Positions 31,240 through 43,818 of a DNA stretch of 64,000 nt are shown here, piece by piece. The position numbers were made by a program, and so were the translations under genes. This DNA is from Mactra quadrangularis (Eukaryota; Mollusca; Bivalvia; Venerida; Mactridae), in assembly GCA_025267735.1 (NCBI GenBank), contig CM046293.1, forward strand, positions 8,084,560 through 8,148,559, given 5' to 3'. Positions within the stretch are counted from its first letter, which is position 1. Every line of letters begins with the position of its first letter. The notes beneath the pieces are model-generated. The model did not search any database and was not told where the DNA came from. It was given only the letters and a program-made list of their open reading frames with translations.

Positions 31240-33663
31240 CTACATATTGCTAATTCTATTTTTCTTTATATCCTGGAATATACTGTCAACTTGTTTTTTA
31301 GCTTGTAAACCTTCCAGTAACTTGGTAGGTAGACTTTGTCCTTTATTAATAGCATTGGCTCCAAGTAAAGCCCCTAATGCTGCCCCTCTGTGACAGTTCT
31401 CACCTGGAATTATACAAAACATGTAAAACATTTCAAAATCAATAAAAGTCCATTCATTTTTTATACAGCGCAAAAATTAATATAGTCTATACATGTATAT
31501 TCAATTGCGCTTCACAATTAATCACATAAATTTCACAATGAATCAAATAAAATTATACAATTCCCTTCATTTTTTTCTATGTAAATATTGTAAATTACTT
31601 TCATCCAGTGGTCTTATATATGAACGATTCACCTATTCCAGGAATTGAAATAAGATGTCTTATTTCAAATTGAAAAATTATCCAAGTCAATCAATCAGGA
31701 AAGTCCTAATAAATCGATCTAAAAACCGATCAACCACCAATCAATCAATCAATCAGACAATGAGGAAAATCCTAATCAATCGATCTAACAACTGACCGAC
31801 CGACCGATTAATCAATCAATCAATCAAATCCTGATTTTATTTTTATCTGCTGCAGGCATCACACAAATTGGGGTCGGCAACAGGCAGATAGATGGTCTGA
31901 CAAATAATCTTCACAAAACCCTGTTAAGAGGATCCGTGTCAATGAGATTGCTTGCTTTCACATACAATAAAATATATCATACCTCCACAGTTAGCATTGG
32001 CCAGGACACCACCTTCAAAATCGTCAGCAAATTCATAGGCTAAAAACAACATAGAGCTCATGGCACCTTCAATATAACAAGCTGACCCTAATGTTTGTGT
32101 AGCTAATTGATAACATTGAAGTCTCTCTTCTGACCCTTTAGGATATCTATAATATAGAAAAAATAAAACATAAGAAGTCCAGCAGGGGCCAATTGTATAA
32201 AAACAGGTTAAATTAACCCTGGGTTAAATGCTTAACCCAACTACTGGAGATGGGTTAAATTTAACCCAAAAATCACCCTGGTTAATTTTAACCAAACCTT
32301 TATACAATCACTAACCCAGTGTTTTACCAATACATGATTTTAACCCAGCGGTTCAATTTAACCTACTTTTATACGATTGGCTGCAGAAGTCAGTTAAGTG
32401 AAGGTATCTTTACCTAGCACTACATAGCAATTTGCAATGGTTACCTTCATAGTAACATTAGCCAGAAAAATTGTTTTTGCTACCTTTGGTAGCAATCTGA
32501 AATATTTGCAAGCAGCAGACTTTGTTTGTTTGCTTTAATCGTCAGGTAGCAACTGGCTCTAGAACTTTAAAAACCAACAAATTCTGTATATCCATGGAAA
32601 TCACATAGTAAATAATTTTGAATACATGTATATCGTATTAAGAAAATCCTGAACTTAAGTTAAGGGCTTGCACAAATTATTCAATAATAAAAGAGATCAA
32701 TTTAAAACACACAGATATTATACATATACAAGTACATTGTACATGTATATAATATTGATTCATTGCATATGCATAATTTTCTGATTAATCCTCTTATACA
32801 TGTATATGCAAAAAAAAATATATGAAATGCAATATATGATGCAATTCTGGTTTTACCATTATTATTGTTACATCTTTAACAAAGCCGCCCGGCTAGCTCA
32901 GTTGGTAACACGCAAGTCTACTGATCGAGGGGTTGTGGGTTCGATTCCAGGGCAGGGCATACTTTCATGGAACTTGGTCATGAAATTATTTCTATGGCCA
33001 TTCTCCCTCCAACCAATGATTTTTAATTATGTAGGGCAGTTGTCAGTCACTGATGAAGTATGCACTTAGTAGTTGGTTAACAGCTAAATCCAGAGATTTA
33101 GCCTTTCCAGGAGGATTGAGTAGGTTGACTGATCGCCATTAGATGACCTATGTGTTGCTATGGTGTTAAACCCAACAAAAACAAACAAACATCCTTAAAA
33201 ACATATACATGTATGTGGAAAGAACAATATAGCAAATTTTGTCTTCCAAGATTTCAACAATAATGTGTAAAAAATTGTTTGTATTGAATAAGAACAGGGC
33301 AAAAAAAACCAAAAATCAAAATTAAGATTTCATCTTTTACCACTAACCTGTTAGCTTTATCAATTAAAGCAAGAACTCTATCTCTTTTCTGAGGTCCACC
33401 TAGTTCAGAATGACTTAAAGCATTCAGTACTTCCTGTTTTCAAATCTCGTCCATTTATCACAGCATGTAACATACGTGAATATATTTCTACAAATGGTAT
33501 GATTCCTTTTACAGGATGAGTACATTTGATAAAGTCTATCACTTCATTGATACAATCATTCTCTGATCTATGTACATTTCTTATTATCCATGGTAACACT
33601 GGACATATTGAACCTATTACTAGTAATTGACTGTCAGGTGAATCTTTCATTTTATTAGTATAT
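31240..33663 (-). pseudogene. Truncated tandem copy 2 of the DraG-like gene (exons 4-6)
   Basis: This looks the same as copy 1 at an offset of 5657 bases: exon 4 at 33663-33348, exon 5 at 32146-31983, exon 6 at 31403-31240. It carries the same extra T (33437-33440) in exon 4 and lacks exons 1-3. The copy is either very recent, homogenised by gene conversion, or an assembly duplication. Confidence 0.85.
32880..33188 (+). repeat. SINE family C, copy 2 of triplication
   Basis: It looks the same as the copy at 27223-27531, moved by 5657 bases. It therefore duplicated along with the segment and did not insert again. Confidence 0.85.
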
Positions 33664-36600
33664 CTGAAAATATGGAAGATATAAATAATGATTAAAGTAA
33701 AACAAGTAAATCTGTGAGCTAATGCTCACTAGTGATACCCCCGCAAAAATCTAAAAATATGCGACAAACAGGAAGTAGATGAGCAAAGAGCATGAAATCG
33801 CTTTACACCACATGGGACTATGGGATGAAGCAATATGCAAAGTATTAGGCTGCTGCATGTTATAGTTGCTGAGAAAACTGCGACGGAAATTTTGTAACGG
33901 ACGGACGGACGCATGCACGGACAAGGGTTAAACAGTATACCCCCCTCTTCTTCGAAGCGGGGGTATAATAAAGTAATGGCATTTTATAGTCTAAATTTGA
34001 ATGGTTGTTTGAGGTGATATCTTTACCTTCTACACTGCCCTCCAAAAGTTCCTTCACAGTACAAGTGATTGAATTGCTACCAATTCCAAGTTCAAATTAG
34101 TCAAATTATTACATCATAGTTCATTATTCATGCAATAGAAACAAATTTTCTATGGGTACATTTCATTTGCAGCAAGTTATCTATCAGCCTTTAAAACTAT
34201 GGTCAATGTATCACAATGAACCAGTATCAAGTTATTGATATATTTTTGTGATTTCATGCCCATAATAAGAGTTGATTTCAAAAGCAAAATTGAAATGCAT
34301 TTAACAATAATTTGCCTTTACAACTGTTTAAAACTCAATTGAGTATGATGGGAATTCTTAAAATGTGAAGGAACTTGTAGAAGGCAGTGTATATTTAGAA
34401 TGTTATAAGCAGAAGTTTTTTATGGAGTAGTATTTTATTTAGATGTTATGATCAATCTTGGGTTCTTAATCACCTAGACAAATCAATCAATCAATCAATC
34501 AAATCCGATAGTATATTTGTCATCTGCTGCCAGTGTCCCAGAGACTGGGGTAGACAGCAGCCAACTAGATCTTCTAACGTCTGTCCTCCATGTTAAGACA
34601 GATCTTAACAAATTTCTTAATGCTACGGTCATAACTCATAAGAATGCAAGACCAATAAAGATTTGTACATTTTATGCTACTGTCAGTGGTGGATACATTA
34701 ACCCTGCTGACTTAGATACTCACTTCAGTATATCTGAATTCACAATTAATAATTGAGTATTTAAATCAGTAGGGTTAATATATGGGCTCTTAGAATTGAA
34801 TAGAATTGATCAATATGTTTTAAAATACTCGTTAAATAAAAAATATACAATCAACATGAAAATGTAACAAATAAATTTTTATTAAATCAATAAAGTCTTA
34901 AATACATAACATCAAGAATTTTATATAAAATGACAAAAACATCACAATTTTTAATACATAAAGTAAATATGGTTTTGATGAGGTATAATCAAACTAGTTT
35001 CTTTCCAAAATTAATGTGATGGCAGGGGGTTGTGCTTACTGTAGAATTTTGCCCCTAATACCGATATGTCATTCTATTTAGTCCGACAATATTAACCTGA
35101 GCTTCACCTTTATGCAAGAATGTATTTTGGTCTTCGTTTGTAAATCACGCTTATCAGAAGCTTTCGGCAAAATACACATACTAATTTTGTTTTCATAAGA
35201 ATAAATACCTTAAAACTGTGCCGCAATACAGTGGACATGTGAGTTTCTCCCAAAACTAATGTGTCCAAAATTAAAAGTACAATAACATGCCACTTTTTAA
35301 AAAATTAATTTATAGTCACAAAGGTATTTATAAACATGTGTAGGCATATACGCCCAAACAGAAACTCACGATTTAATGTAAGTGAAGTGTGAAATTATTT
35401 TTATAAAGTAGTTCAACCTCAGGTTAATATTGTCACTCTATACCACTACTTTATACATTCACAATAGTTTGATGGAAATAGAATGAACGTTTGATTAACA
35501 TTGCATATTGATACACATTACTGCTACACAAAATATTGCTGTAAGTTGTTGCATTTTTGTACCCTGGTTTGGTTGACACAATACTTGTGGCTCCTCAACT
35601 TTGCATAATTAATATTAGATCTCAGCCAATGAACTGCTTAAAGTTTAAGAAAAGTTCATTAAATTCAACACTTAAAGAGCTAATCATGAGGTAGATTAAT
35701 GTTATTATGAATAAATTAATAAATAAAATAAAAACAAAAAATGTTTGATCAAGTATAATAGATAAATATCAGAATATAAATAATTAGAAAAAAATGATTA
35801 ACATAAATATGGTGCCGAGTACAATGTACCGGGTACACTTTCAGATAATTATCAAAAAAAAACTTAACTTAATTTGATTCTAAGTGTAAGATAGAGGATA
35901 TTCGTCAATTTTGGTGTAAGATTGCGTTTTATTTCATCTAGTGAACTTAGAAAACATATTTTCACCAGTGGCATTAAGTCATTTTCTAAGTTTACGAGTT
36001 CAAATAAAAAAGATCTTACACAAAAGTTTATAAATATTCTGTTTCTTTTATGCTTAGTTTTGTGTTTTATTAGATGTATTTTACACAAATTATTACATGA
36101 CGTCATTTCTTCTCCAAGATGACATAATTTTTTACTTGGATCAGATTACATTTTCACTTCTACGAAAAACGCGAAGTTTCACCTTAAAGCATGAAAGAAA
36201 CATATTTATTTCCCTAAGTGAGCCCAGATGACATAATTTTTCCAAGAGTGTTGTATCCATAAGAAAGAACGTCATTTCTGAGCTTACAAGTTGAAGTAAA
36301 AAGATATTGTTCCAAAACTCACATTTTCTGTTGTTGTTTTTTTCATGGGTTTTCTGTTTTGTGTTAGTGATATTTTCACACAACCATAATGTAACATTAT
36401 TTCTCTTCAAAAGATAATGTAATTAATTTTTCTTTTATAATAAGACATGTATAATCAGTCGATGAAATTAGGATAGTAAAAATGGTTGTCCGAACAGGTC
36501 ATTTTAGTATCAAGCATTCATAAAGTTTTGGTTGCCCCAACTAAAAAGTGGTTCTCCCCGGCTATCAGACACTCACTAATTTCGTAGATGGTATAATGCC

Positions 36601-36885
36601 TACGGTGGATTCTTATCAAGACAATATAAAAGGATCTAGGCTAAATTCTGATAAATGTGTCTCTAATTGACCTAATCCGGAATTCAAATTTATGGGTTTT
36701 TCCGTCCCTGCACAAGCGGTACAAACAAAACTGTTACACATTATTGCCAAAAGCACAAACTATGGGTTAAATCCTTTTGTTCTTTGTACACATGTTTTCA
36801 TTGTAATGGTGAAAGTTTGTTTTTTCCAGAGAAGAAAACCCAAATATTTAAATCGGATATAGTCTATTTCAACTTCTTTAATGAA

Positions 36886-39800
36886 CTACATATTGCTAAT
36901 TCTATTTTTCTTTATATCCTGGAATATACTGTCGACTTGTTTCTTAGCTTGTAAACCTTCCAGTAACTTGGTAGGTAGACTATGTCCTTTATTAATAGCA
37001 TTGGCCCCAAGTAAGGCCCCTAATGCTGCCCCTCTGTGACAGTTCTCACCTGAAATTATACAAAACATGTAAAACATTTCAAAATCAAATTCCATTCATT
37101 TTTTTTATAAAGTGCAAAAGTTCATATAGTCTATATATTCAATTGCCCTTCACAATTAATCACATAAAGTTCACATTGAATCAAATAAAATCATACAATT
37201 TCCCTCCATTTTTCTATCTAATATTGAAAAATAACTTGTATCATTTATGTGGGAGCAGTAGTCCAGGGGTAGGACGCACACTTAAGGATCCTGACGTCCC
37301 GGGTTCCATCCCCACCAGGGTAACTGTAAATTTCCTTGAGCGAGAAATTAACCTACATTTGTTTCACTCCACCCTGGTGTAAATGAGTACTGTGAGGAAC
37401 GCATGCCTGAGTGTGATTTCAGTGAACAAGAGTTATTGTAAAGTTGGCTGAACATTTATAAAGAAGCAGACTTTGAACTGCACTTTAACTTTAAAAGATA
37501 AGATTTATCCAAATGTATAACCTCATTAAATAAAGCTGCTATTATTATTGAAGCATATAGCCGATCAATCAACCAGGAAAGTCCTAATCAATCGATCAAA
37601 CAACTGACCAATTAATCAATCAATCAATCAATCAAATCCTGGGTTTTTTTTATCTGCTGCGGGCATCACACAAACTAGGGTAGGCAACAGGCAGCTAGAT
37701 AGTCTGACAAATGATCTTCACAAACCCTGTTTAGAAGATCAGTGTCAATGAGATTGCTTGCTTTCACATACAATAAAATATATCATACCTCCACAGTTAG
37801 CATTGGCCAGGACACCACCTTCAAAATCATCAGCAAATTCATATGCTAAAAATAACATAGAGCTCATGGCACCTTCAATATAACAAGCTGACCCTAATGT
37901 TTGTGTAGCTAATTGATAACATTGTAGTCTCTCTTCTGACCCTTTAGGATATCTATAATATAGAAAAATTACAACATAAGAAGTCCAGCAGGGGCCAATT
38001 GTATAAATGTAGGTTAAACAAGTAAATCTGTGAGCTAATGCTCACTAGTGATACCCCCGCCAAAATCTAAAAATATGCGACAAACAGGAAGTAGATGAGC
38101 AAGGAGCATGAAATCGCTTTACACCACATGGGACTATAGGATGAAGCAATATGCAAAGTTTTAGGCTGCTGCATGTTATAGTTGCTGAGAAAACTGCGAC
38201 GGAAATTTTGTAACGGACGGACGCACGCACGGACAAGGGTAAAACAGTATACCCCCCCTCTTCTTCGAAGCGGGGGTATAATTAACCCTCGATTAAATGC
38301 TTAACCCAGCTACTGGAGGTGGGTTAAATTTAACCCAAAAATCTCCCTGATTAATTTTAACCAAACCTTTATACAATCACTAACCCAGTGTTTTACCAAA
38401 AGTTTTACCAATACATGATTTTAACCCAGCGGTTAAATTTAACCAAGTTTATACAATTGACTGCAGAAGTCAGTTAAGTGAAGGTATCTTAACCTAGCAC
38501 TACATAGCAATTTGCAATGGTTACCTTCATAGTAACACTAGCCAGAAAAATTGTTTTTGCTACCTTTGGTAGCAATCTAAAATATTTGCAAGCTGCAGTC
38601 TTTGTTTTGTTGCCTTAATTGCCAGGTAGCAACTGGCTCTAGAACTTCAAAAATCAACAAATTCTGTATATCCATGGAAATCACATAGTAAATAATTTTA
38701 GAATACACGTATATATACAGTACAAGGAAATCCTGAACTTCAGTTAAGGGCTTGTACAAATTAATCAATAATAAAAGAGATCAATTTAAAATACACAGAT
38801 ATACATATACATAAATAGTCTATGAAATTAGTGGGTGTCCGGTTGCCCGGGACAACCAATTTCTAAGTAGGGCAACTAAATAATTCTCTTGGGCAACCAA
38901 ATTTCTACAACCAAGATATAGTGCTAACTGCTACAATGGCCTGTTCAGGCAACCACTTTCATATCCTAATTTCGTAGACTGCATGAATATGTATATAATA
39001 TTGATTTATTGCATGAGCATTATTTTCTGATTAATCCTCTTATACATGTATATGCAAAAAATATATATATGAAATGCAATATATGATGCATTTCAGGTTT
39101 TACCATTATTATTGTTACATCCTTAATAAAAATATACATGGAAAGAACGGTAAAGCAAATTTTGTCTTCCAAGATTTCAACAAAATGTGTAAAAAATTGT
39201 ATGTATTGAATTAGAGCAGGGTAAAAAACCCAAAAATCAAAATAAAGATTTCATATTTTAGCACTAACCTGTTAGCTTTATCAATTAAAGCAAGAACTCT
39301 ATCTCTTTTCTGAGGTCCACCTAGTTCAGAATGACTTAAAGCATTCAGTACTTCCTGTTTCAAATCTCGTCCATTTATCACAGCGTGTAGCATACGTGAA
39401 TACATTTCAACAAATGGTATGATTCCTTTCACAGGATGAGTACATTTGATAAAGTCTATAACTTCATTGATACACTCGTTCTCTGATCTATGTACGTTCC
39501 TTATTATCCATGGTAACACTGGACATATTGAACCTATTACTAGTAATTGACTGTCAGGGGAATCTTTCATTTTATTGGTGTATCTGAAAATATGGAAGAA
39601 ATTCCTAATGATAAAAGTAAAGTAAAGTAATGGCATTTTATAGTCTAAGATTCACGTTCACCGACTTTACAGCTATCACCCCTGGTCATAGGGCTACAAG
39701 TATCTATCTATCTATCTCCCTGGGGAGTCTTTTTACTCTATTATTAGTGCAGCCAATAAATAGGCACAACAGAATTATACCACACTCGCAGGTATCCATT

Positions 39801-42490
39801 TACATCTTGGTGGAGCAAAGCAATCGCAGGTAAATTTCTTGCACAAGGAAATTAGCAGTACCCCTAGTGGGATTTGAACCCAGGACCTCTCGATCCTTAA
39901 GTGCGCGTCCTACCACTGGACTACTGCTCCTAATGATAAGTACAGTATAACCTCTGCAGAGCAGCTGTCTAAAGAACAAATTCTCTGCACAATAACAGTT
40001 TATGATATTTCCCTTAGGCATACTTTTAATTGAATTTAAACTCTACAGAGCAACAACCTCTAAACAGCAACATACTTTGGTCTTTAAAAAACACCACATA
40101 TGTTTTTCGAATAAAATTTTTTGAGTCGGTGGCATTTTTTTGGGGTCGGTTAGTCAATTGAATAATAACAAGAAATGTAATGTGAAAACCACATTAAAGT
40201 CGGATTTAAAAACTTTAACACAAAAATTTCAAAGGGAAATAATCCATAATAAGGCAGGTAGAGATGTGGTTACTTTCTAATTCTGTTCATCAAATGGTAT
40301 GTTATCATTATATGAAGTTTCATAAAGATCTGACAATAAATGGCAGAGACATATGCTAAATTGAAAACTTTATCGCAATTGTTAACGACACCGAATGCCC
40401 ACCCGCCTGATTTTTCGTTAAAAAATCAGGCTAAAAAGAAAAAGATGTGTACACTTTAAGTGACTGGTGTAAGGCTTGAGCTTATCATCTCCTTCAAAGT
40501 CAGGTGTTCTACCAACTAAGCTTACCAGATGACACTTCATCGACAATTTTTTACACTATTCAGAGCTTTTGTCAGTGGGGTAGGGGCCATTATTAATACA
40601 ATCAATTTTGGGAAATATTATCCCAATTTCATTGAGAAGGAAAGAAAAATCCAAGGTAGACACCAAATTTGGGAAAAACTGCATGATTATAAAGAAATTT
40701 CAAAAGGAGAAGGCACCTGTAAGCAGCCCCTGTTATATAAGGAAAAGCAGTATTTACAGCATTGCTACTTATGCCTCAGTCCCATAAAATCGTGGCTTGT
40801 TGTGGACCTGTACGTGCAGACAGCTGTAGGCCGTGGGAAGCCTTTCATATTAAGGTGAAGGTATGCACATTGCACCAAACAACACACCCGTAGGGAACCA
40901 TAGCTGGAAGATAAGCAAGTTTAATCCATACTCGACCACGATTTTGTTCACGATTTGACTTTGAAACAGATACATGTATCCACAGCTCATCTCATGGACC
41001 CTGTTAAAACGTAACAGTCCGTATAAGTACGCAAGAGCTTGTATGAATCCTTGCACAGCTTGATCGCACGGCGCCCTCACAGCTTTTTTATGTTTATCGG
41101 ACAATAGCAATAAGTACCTTTGTTCAGTAAAGTCCAGTAGTTGATCAGCAGTTCTAAGTTCTTTATCTTGTAACGCCCAATCTCTAAAGAATGATCTATG
41201 GAAAGACTCGGCATATGTATCATTATGAGATCCAGGGGTGGTCATAAACTTAACATAATCTTCTAAAACATGACCTCTAACTTCTCTTGAATGTTTGGTA
41301 ACTTTTGGGTCGACCCTCTGTAAGGTTTTAAGGATTTCTACAATCATGACTGAGTTGAGTGTGTTCTCACCTGGTCTCATACCTACAACATACAGAATAA
41401 TATACACATGTACATGTAGTATAATCTAATTAAAACCTGATCTAAAATTCTCCACTCACCTACTCACTAATTTAGATCTAGCTGTTTCCTTACGAGGGTC
41501 ACACTCAGATGACCTTTTCTCATTTTGATATTCATGTCGCAATCATTATGATTAGTAACTTGTTTACTTGTTGTACTTTCTATAATTTCTATTATCAGAC
41601 TAAGATTTGTGAGCTTATTTGATGGGGGTGTTATGCAGAAGGCTGTGACCCAACAGCTCTTGAAAAGATCAAGCACAGTCTGTGCATAAAACAGTTAAGT
41701 GCTCAATGTACATGCTTAGATGTAAATAAAACAAACCAACCTTGATGGTAATGTGTTGATCTATCACCTTGCCAGTATTTTAGTTTATCATGAAGTATAA
41801 CACTACCAACTATTTGTTTAGATTTTTTATTCCAACCAGTTCTACCTGAGCCATCTGTGAATAAAACATCACACATTTATAATTTATATGAAATAATATA
41901 AAAGTGAAAGTTGACTTTTATATAGAGACATAAGGCATAAACAGCAACAAACTGATTAAAACCCAATCTAAAATTTTCTGTTTGCCTACTCGCTAATTTA
42001 GATCTTGCTGTTTTCCTACAAGGGTCACGTTCAGGTGATGTTTTCTCATTATAATATTCATGACGAAATTATTATTTTTAATAACTTGTTTACATCGTCT
42101 ATGCATGCAATTTTATAAATATAAAAACTGCAATTGTTTATTTGTTTGTACAAATAAGTTAAACTTAATAATCTGACTTGCAGCAAACATTAGATACCAA
42201 TTTTTCTCAAAGCGATGTTTTGTGGTCATGAAAAGTATTTTTGTATCAGAAGAATACTGCTTTAAATATTTAATGACTAACTTATTAATTTTATTCTTAC
42301 CAACTGCAGACAGTGACATTATGCTAGATGGATGTCTTTTGTTAGGAGCAACATAACCTGTCAACCAGGAACCATATCCTGACTTTATATCTCCAGGATT
42401 ATAATACCAATGTACAGGCATAGATAAAGCATCAGCAATCAATGCTCCATATATAGCACCTGCTGATGATTGTATTACTTTTTCTAACAT
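36886..42490 (-). CDS. ADP-ribosylglycohydrolase (DraG)-fold protein, intact copy
   Basis: Six coding exons read right to left: 42490-42301, 41854-41741, 41382-41118, 39583-39269, 37952-37789, 37049-36886. They total 1212 nt and 403 residues, with all phases consistent and GT-AG junctions. The start begins MLEKVIQSSAGAIYGALIAD; an acceptor just before it (exon edge 42503) implies a further 5' UTR exon upstream. Family blocks are GALIADALSMPVHWYY (residues 15-30), HYHQGMRPGENTLN (98-111), TTPGSHNDTYAESFHRSFF in exon 3 and NCGGENCHRGAALGALLGAN (347-366). DraG/ARH enzymes remove ADP-ribose with two metal ions, but the usual C-terminal GGDxDT ligand motif is GGENCH here, so activity is uncertain. 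Exons 4-6 belong to a triplicated segment; this copy alone has exons 1-3 and an open exon 4. Confidence 0.85.
37253..37495 (+). repeat. SINE family B copy in intron 5 of the intact DraG-like gene
   Basis: The head GGAGCAGTAGTCCAGGGGTA, B box GGTTCCATCCC and tail CACTTTAACTTTAAAAG are present. It is antisense to the gene and absent from the matching introns of truncated copies 1 and 2. Confidence 0.75.
38023..38281. repeat. Hairpin-ended element inserted in the unit 3 foldback
   Basis: It is very similar to the element at 28050 but splits the GGTTAAATT foldback here. Units 1 and 2 have the uninterrupted foldback, so this is a separate insertion. Confidence 0.8.
38817..38977. repeat. MITE with AGTCTATGAAATTAG ends, unit 3 only
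   Basis: The 15-bp inverted ends differ at one base (AGTCTATGAAATTAG / AGTCTACGAAATTAG). Units 1 and 2 lack it at the matching site (about 27080 and 32737). Confidence 0.8.
39785..39935 (-). repeat. SINE family B fragment
   Basis: This is the reverse complement of the head and mid-body; ACCCAGGACCTCTCGATCC is the B box side. It lies in intron 3 of the DraG-like gene, in the sense direction, just right of the triplication boundary. Confidence 0.75.
40167..40437 (-). repeat. Element S copy 5 (DraG-like intron 3)
   Basis: This is the reverse complement of the family, hence sense relative to the - strand gene. Its start forms a near-perfect hairpin (GCCTGATTTTT / AAAAAATCAGGC, plus-strand 40405-40432), the best-preserved version of the family's 5' hairpin. 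Confidence 0.8.
40466..40528 (-). repeat. tRNA-like SINE head fragment
   Basis: On the - strand, CTGGTAAGCTTAGTTGGTAG and GACTTTGAAGG resemble a tRNA D-arm and anticodon arm. The B box is weak (AGCTCAAGCC), so this is not a functional tRNA. Confidence 0.45.
41434..41580. repeat. Repeat family D copy
   Basis: It shares CTACTCACTAATTTAGATCT, GAGGGTCAC and AACTTGTTTAC blocks with copies at 41962-42100 and 56163-56515; a 3' part is at about 50840-50960. Two copies flank exon 2 of the DraG-like gene. Confidence 0.65.
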
Positions 42491-42628
42491 TGTTGTAGTT
42501 ATACTGAAATAAATTGAAAAGGAAATAAGACTTTAGGGCTTATATAACACAAGTCATATGACATTGTTATTAGAGAAAGATTCCCCATTTTTTTCTGGTC
42601 TGTAAAGAGTAAATATGTCATTTTTTAA

Positions 42629-42925
42629 AGCTAAAGTTAAAGCAAGGGTTTTTGGAGTCTACAATTAGTATCATTATTCAGTTGACTCATGATATCAACT
42701 TCCCTGATCATCCAGTCATACACCAACTGTAAACACACAGCACAGATTGCAGCCACATCATACGGTGCATGACCCTTACAGGTACCCATTACACATGGCA
42801 GGAGTGAAGCAATAACGGGTAAATTTCTAGCTCAAGGAAATTAGCAGTGCCCCTAGTGGGATTCGAAACCCAGGACCTCTTGATCCCTAAGCGTGCATCC
42901 CACCACTGGACTATTGCTCACAGAG
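42629..42925 (-). repeat. SINE family B, near full length
   Basis: The head complement (TGAGCAATAGTCCAGTGGTG), body and AACTTTAGCTTT tail are all visible. It lies just upstream of the first coding exon of the DraG-like gene, probably in its 5' UTR intron. Confidence 0.8.
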
Positions 42926-42929
42926 GTTA

Positions 42930-43818
42930 TAAATATTCTAGAATCTGTAAGACCTCTGGTTATAAGACTGTTAATACATAAGTGTTGATATTATATAAGT
43001 ACAATTGTTCTGATTTAATTCTAGAACATTTGCTAGGACATAACAAAATATACATTTCTTTGAAATAGTTTTCCTTTTTTTATAAAGTTCTACAAACTAA
43101 ACTGATAAAAAAGTCCTAAAACATTTAAACAATTACATAAGTTTAAATTTTAGTTTCACACTAATTGTAGTACACTGTATACATAATACAGTAGGCCTAT
43201 CAAATAGTATGTGGCTTTTATTAATTAAAATTATAAACAGATCGATTTTACTGGCATGGCATACCTAAATATAATTATCTCCACGAAAACCATTAACATA
43301 CAGAAACATATACATTAATAATCATGAAAATAAGACCCAACGTACTTTCTTATCATTTGCACATTTTTTGGTTACATAAGGTGTTAATTGAATCATGCTT
43401 CAAAAAACGCGTACAGATATCGATTCATGCCTAAACGTTCAACTCGTTAAATGAAAAATTCTCACACAAAAAATGTAGACCAATGGAAAGATAACTTAAA
43501 AATTACACATAATAAAGATGTTTAAATCATTTTCTAACCTTTCTGTCAGTCAATCTATTTACTTTCAGTTTGCCGCAATGACCGAAGAATAATCGCCAAG
43601 GCAATCCGAATATGGGTCTTTCTAAAACACTGACGCTTAACTGACGAGTTAAATATAGTGCATTTTTTTATTTTTTAACTCATTATTATTTCTTATAATG
43701 ACGTTATTGAATTTGGTAATATATCACAGCATCATCGTAAAATTAAAAAAACACATCTAACAATATCAACAAAATACTCAAGCAATAAAGTCATTTTTAA
43801 TCCCTTCTTTATTTTCAG
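42930..43818. other. Upstream region of the DraG-like gene
   Basis: It probably holds a non-coding first exon. On the - strand a donor-like CAGAAAG|GTTAG lies near 43542, with less AT-rich DNA to its right (43560-43640). The transcription start is not determined. Confidence 0.3.

Larger units (their letters stand above)
22672..39645. repeat. Tandem triplication of a ~5.65-kb segment
   Basis: Three units run at about 22672-28350, 28351-34007 and 34008-39645. Each holds a non-coding stretch followed by exons 6, 5 and 4 of the DraG-like gene (on the - strand). The internal junctions at about 28350 and 34007 join the sequence after exon 4 (GGCATTTTATAGTCTAA) to TTGAATGGTTGTTTGAGG. In unit 3 the same left part continues instead into unique DNA at about 39645. 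Two blocks, 24841-29357 and 30498-35014, showed no difference by eye at a fixed offset of 5657; the third copy and the outer parts have diverged. Confidence 0.85.

Noticed and set aside
40529..40858. 109-residue + strand frame
   Set aside because: It lies within an intron of the DraG-like gene on the other strand; no recognisable motif and no splice or poly(A) context.
40850..41117. Read-through of DraG-like exon 3 as coding
   Set aside because: Joining at 41118 (AAAG|GTACTT) to exon 4 gives the right phase and a continuous family sequence. The read-through tail matches nothing known to me.
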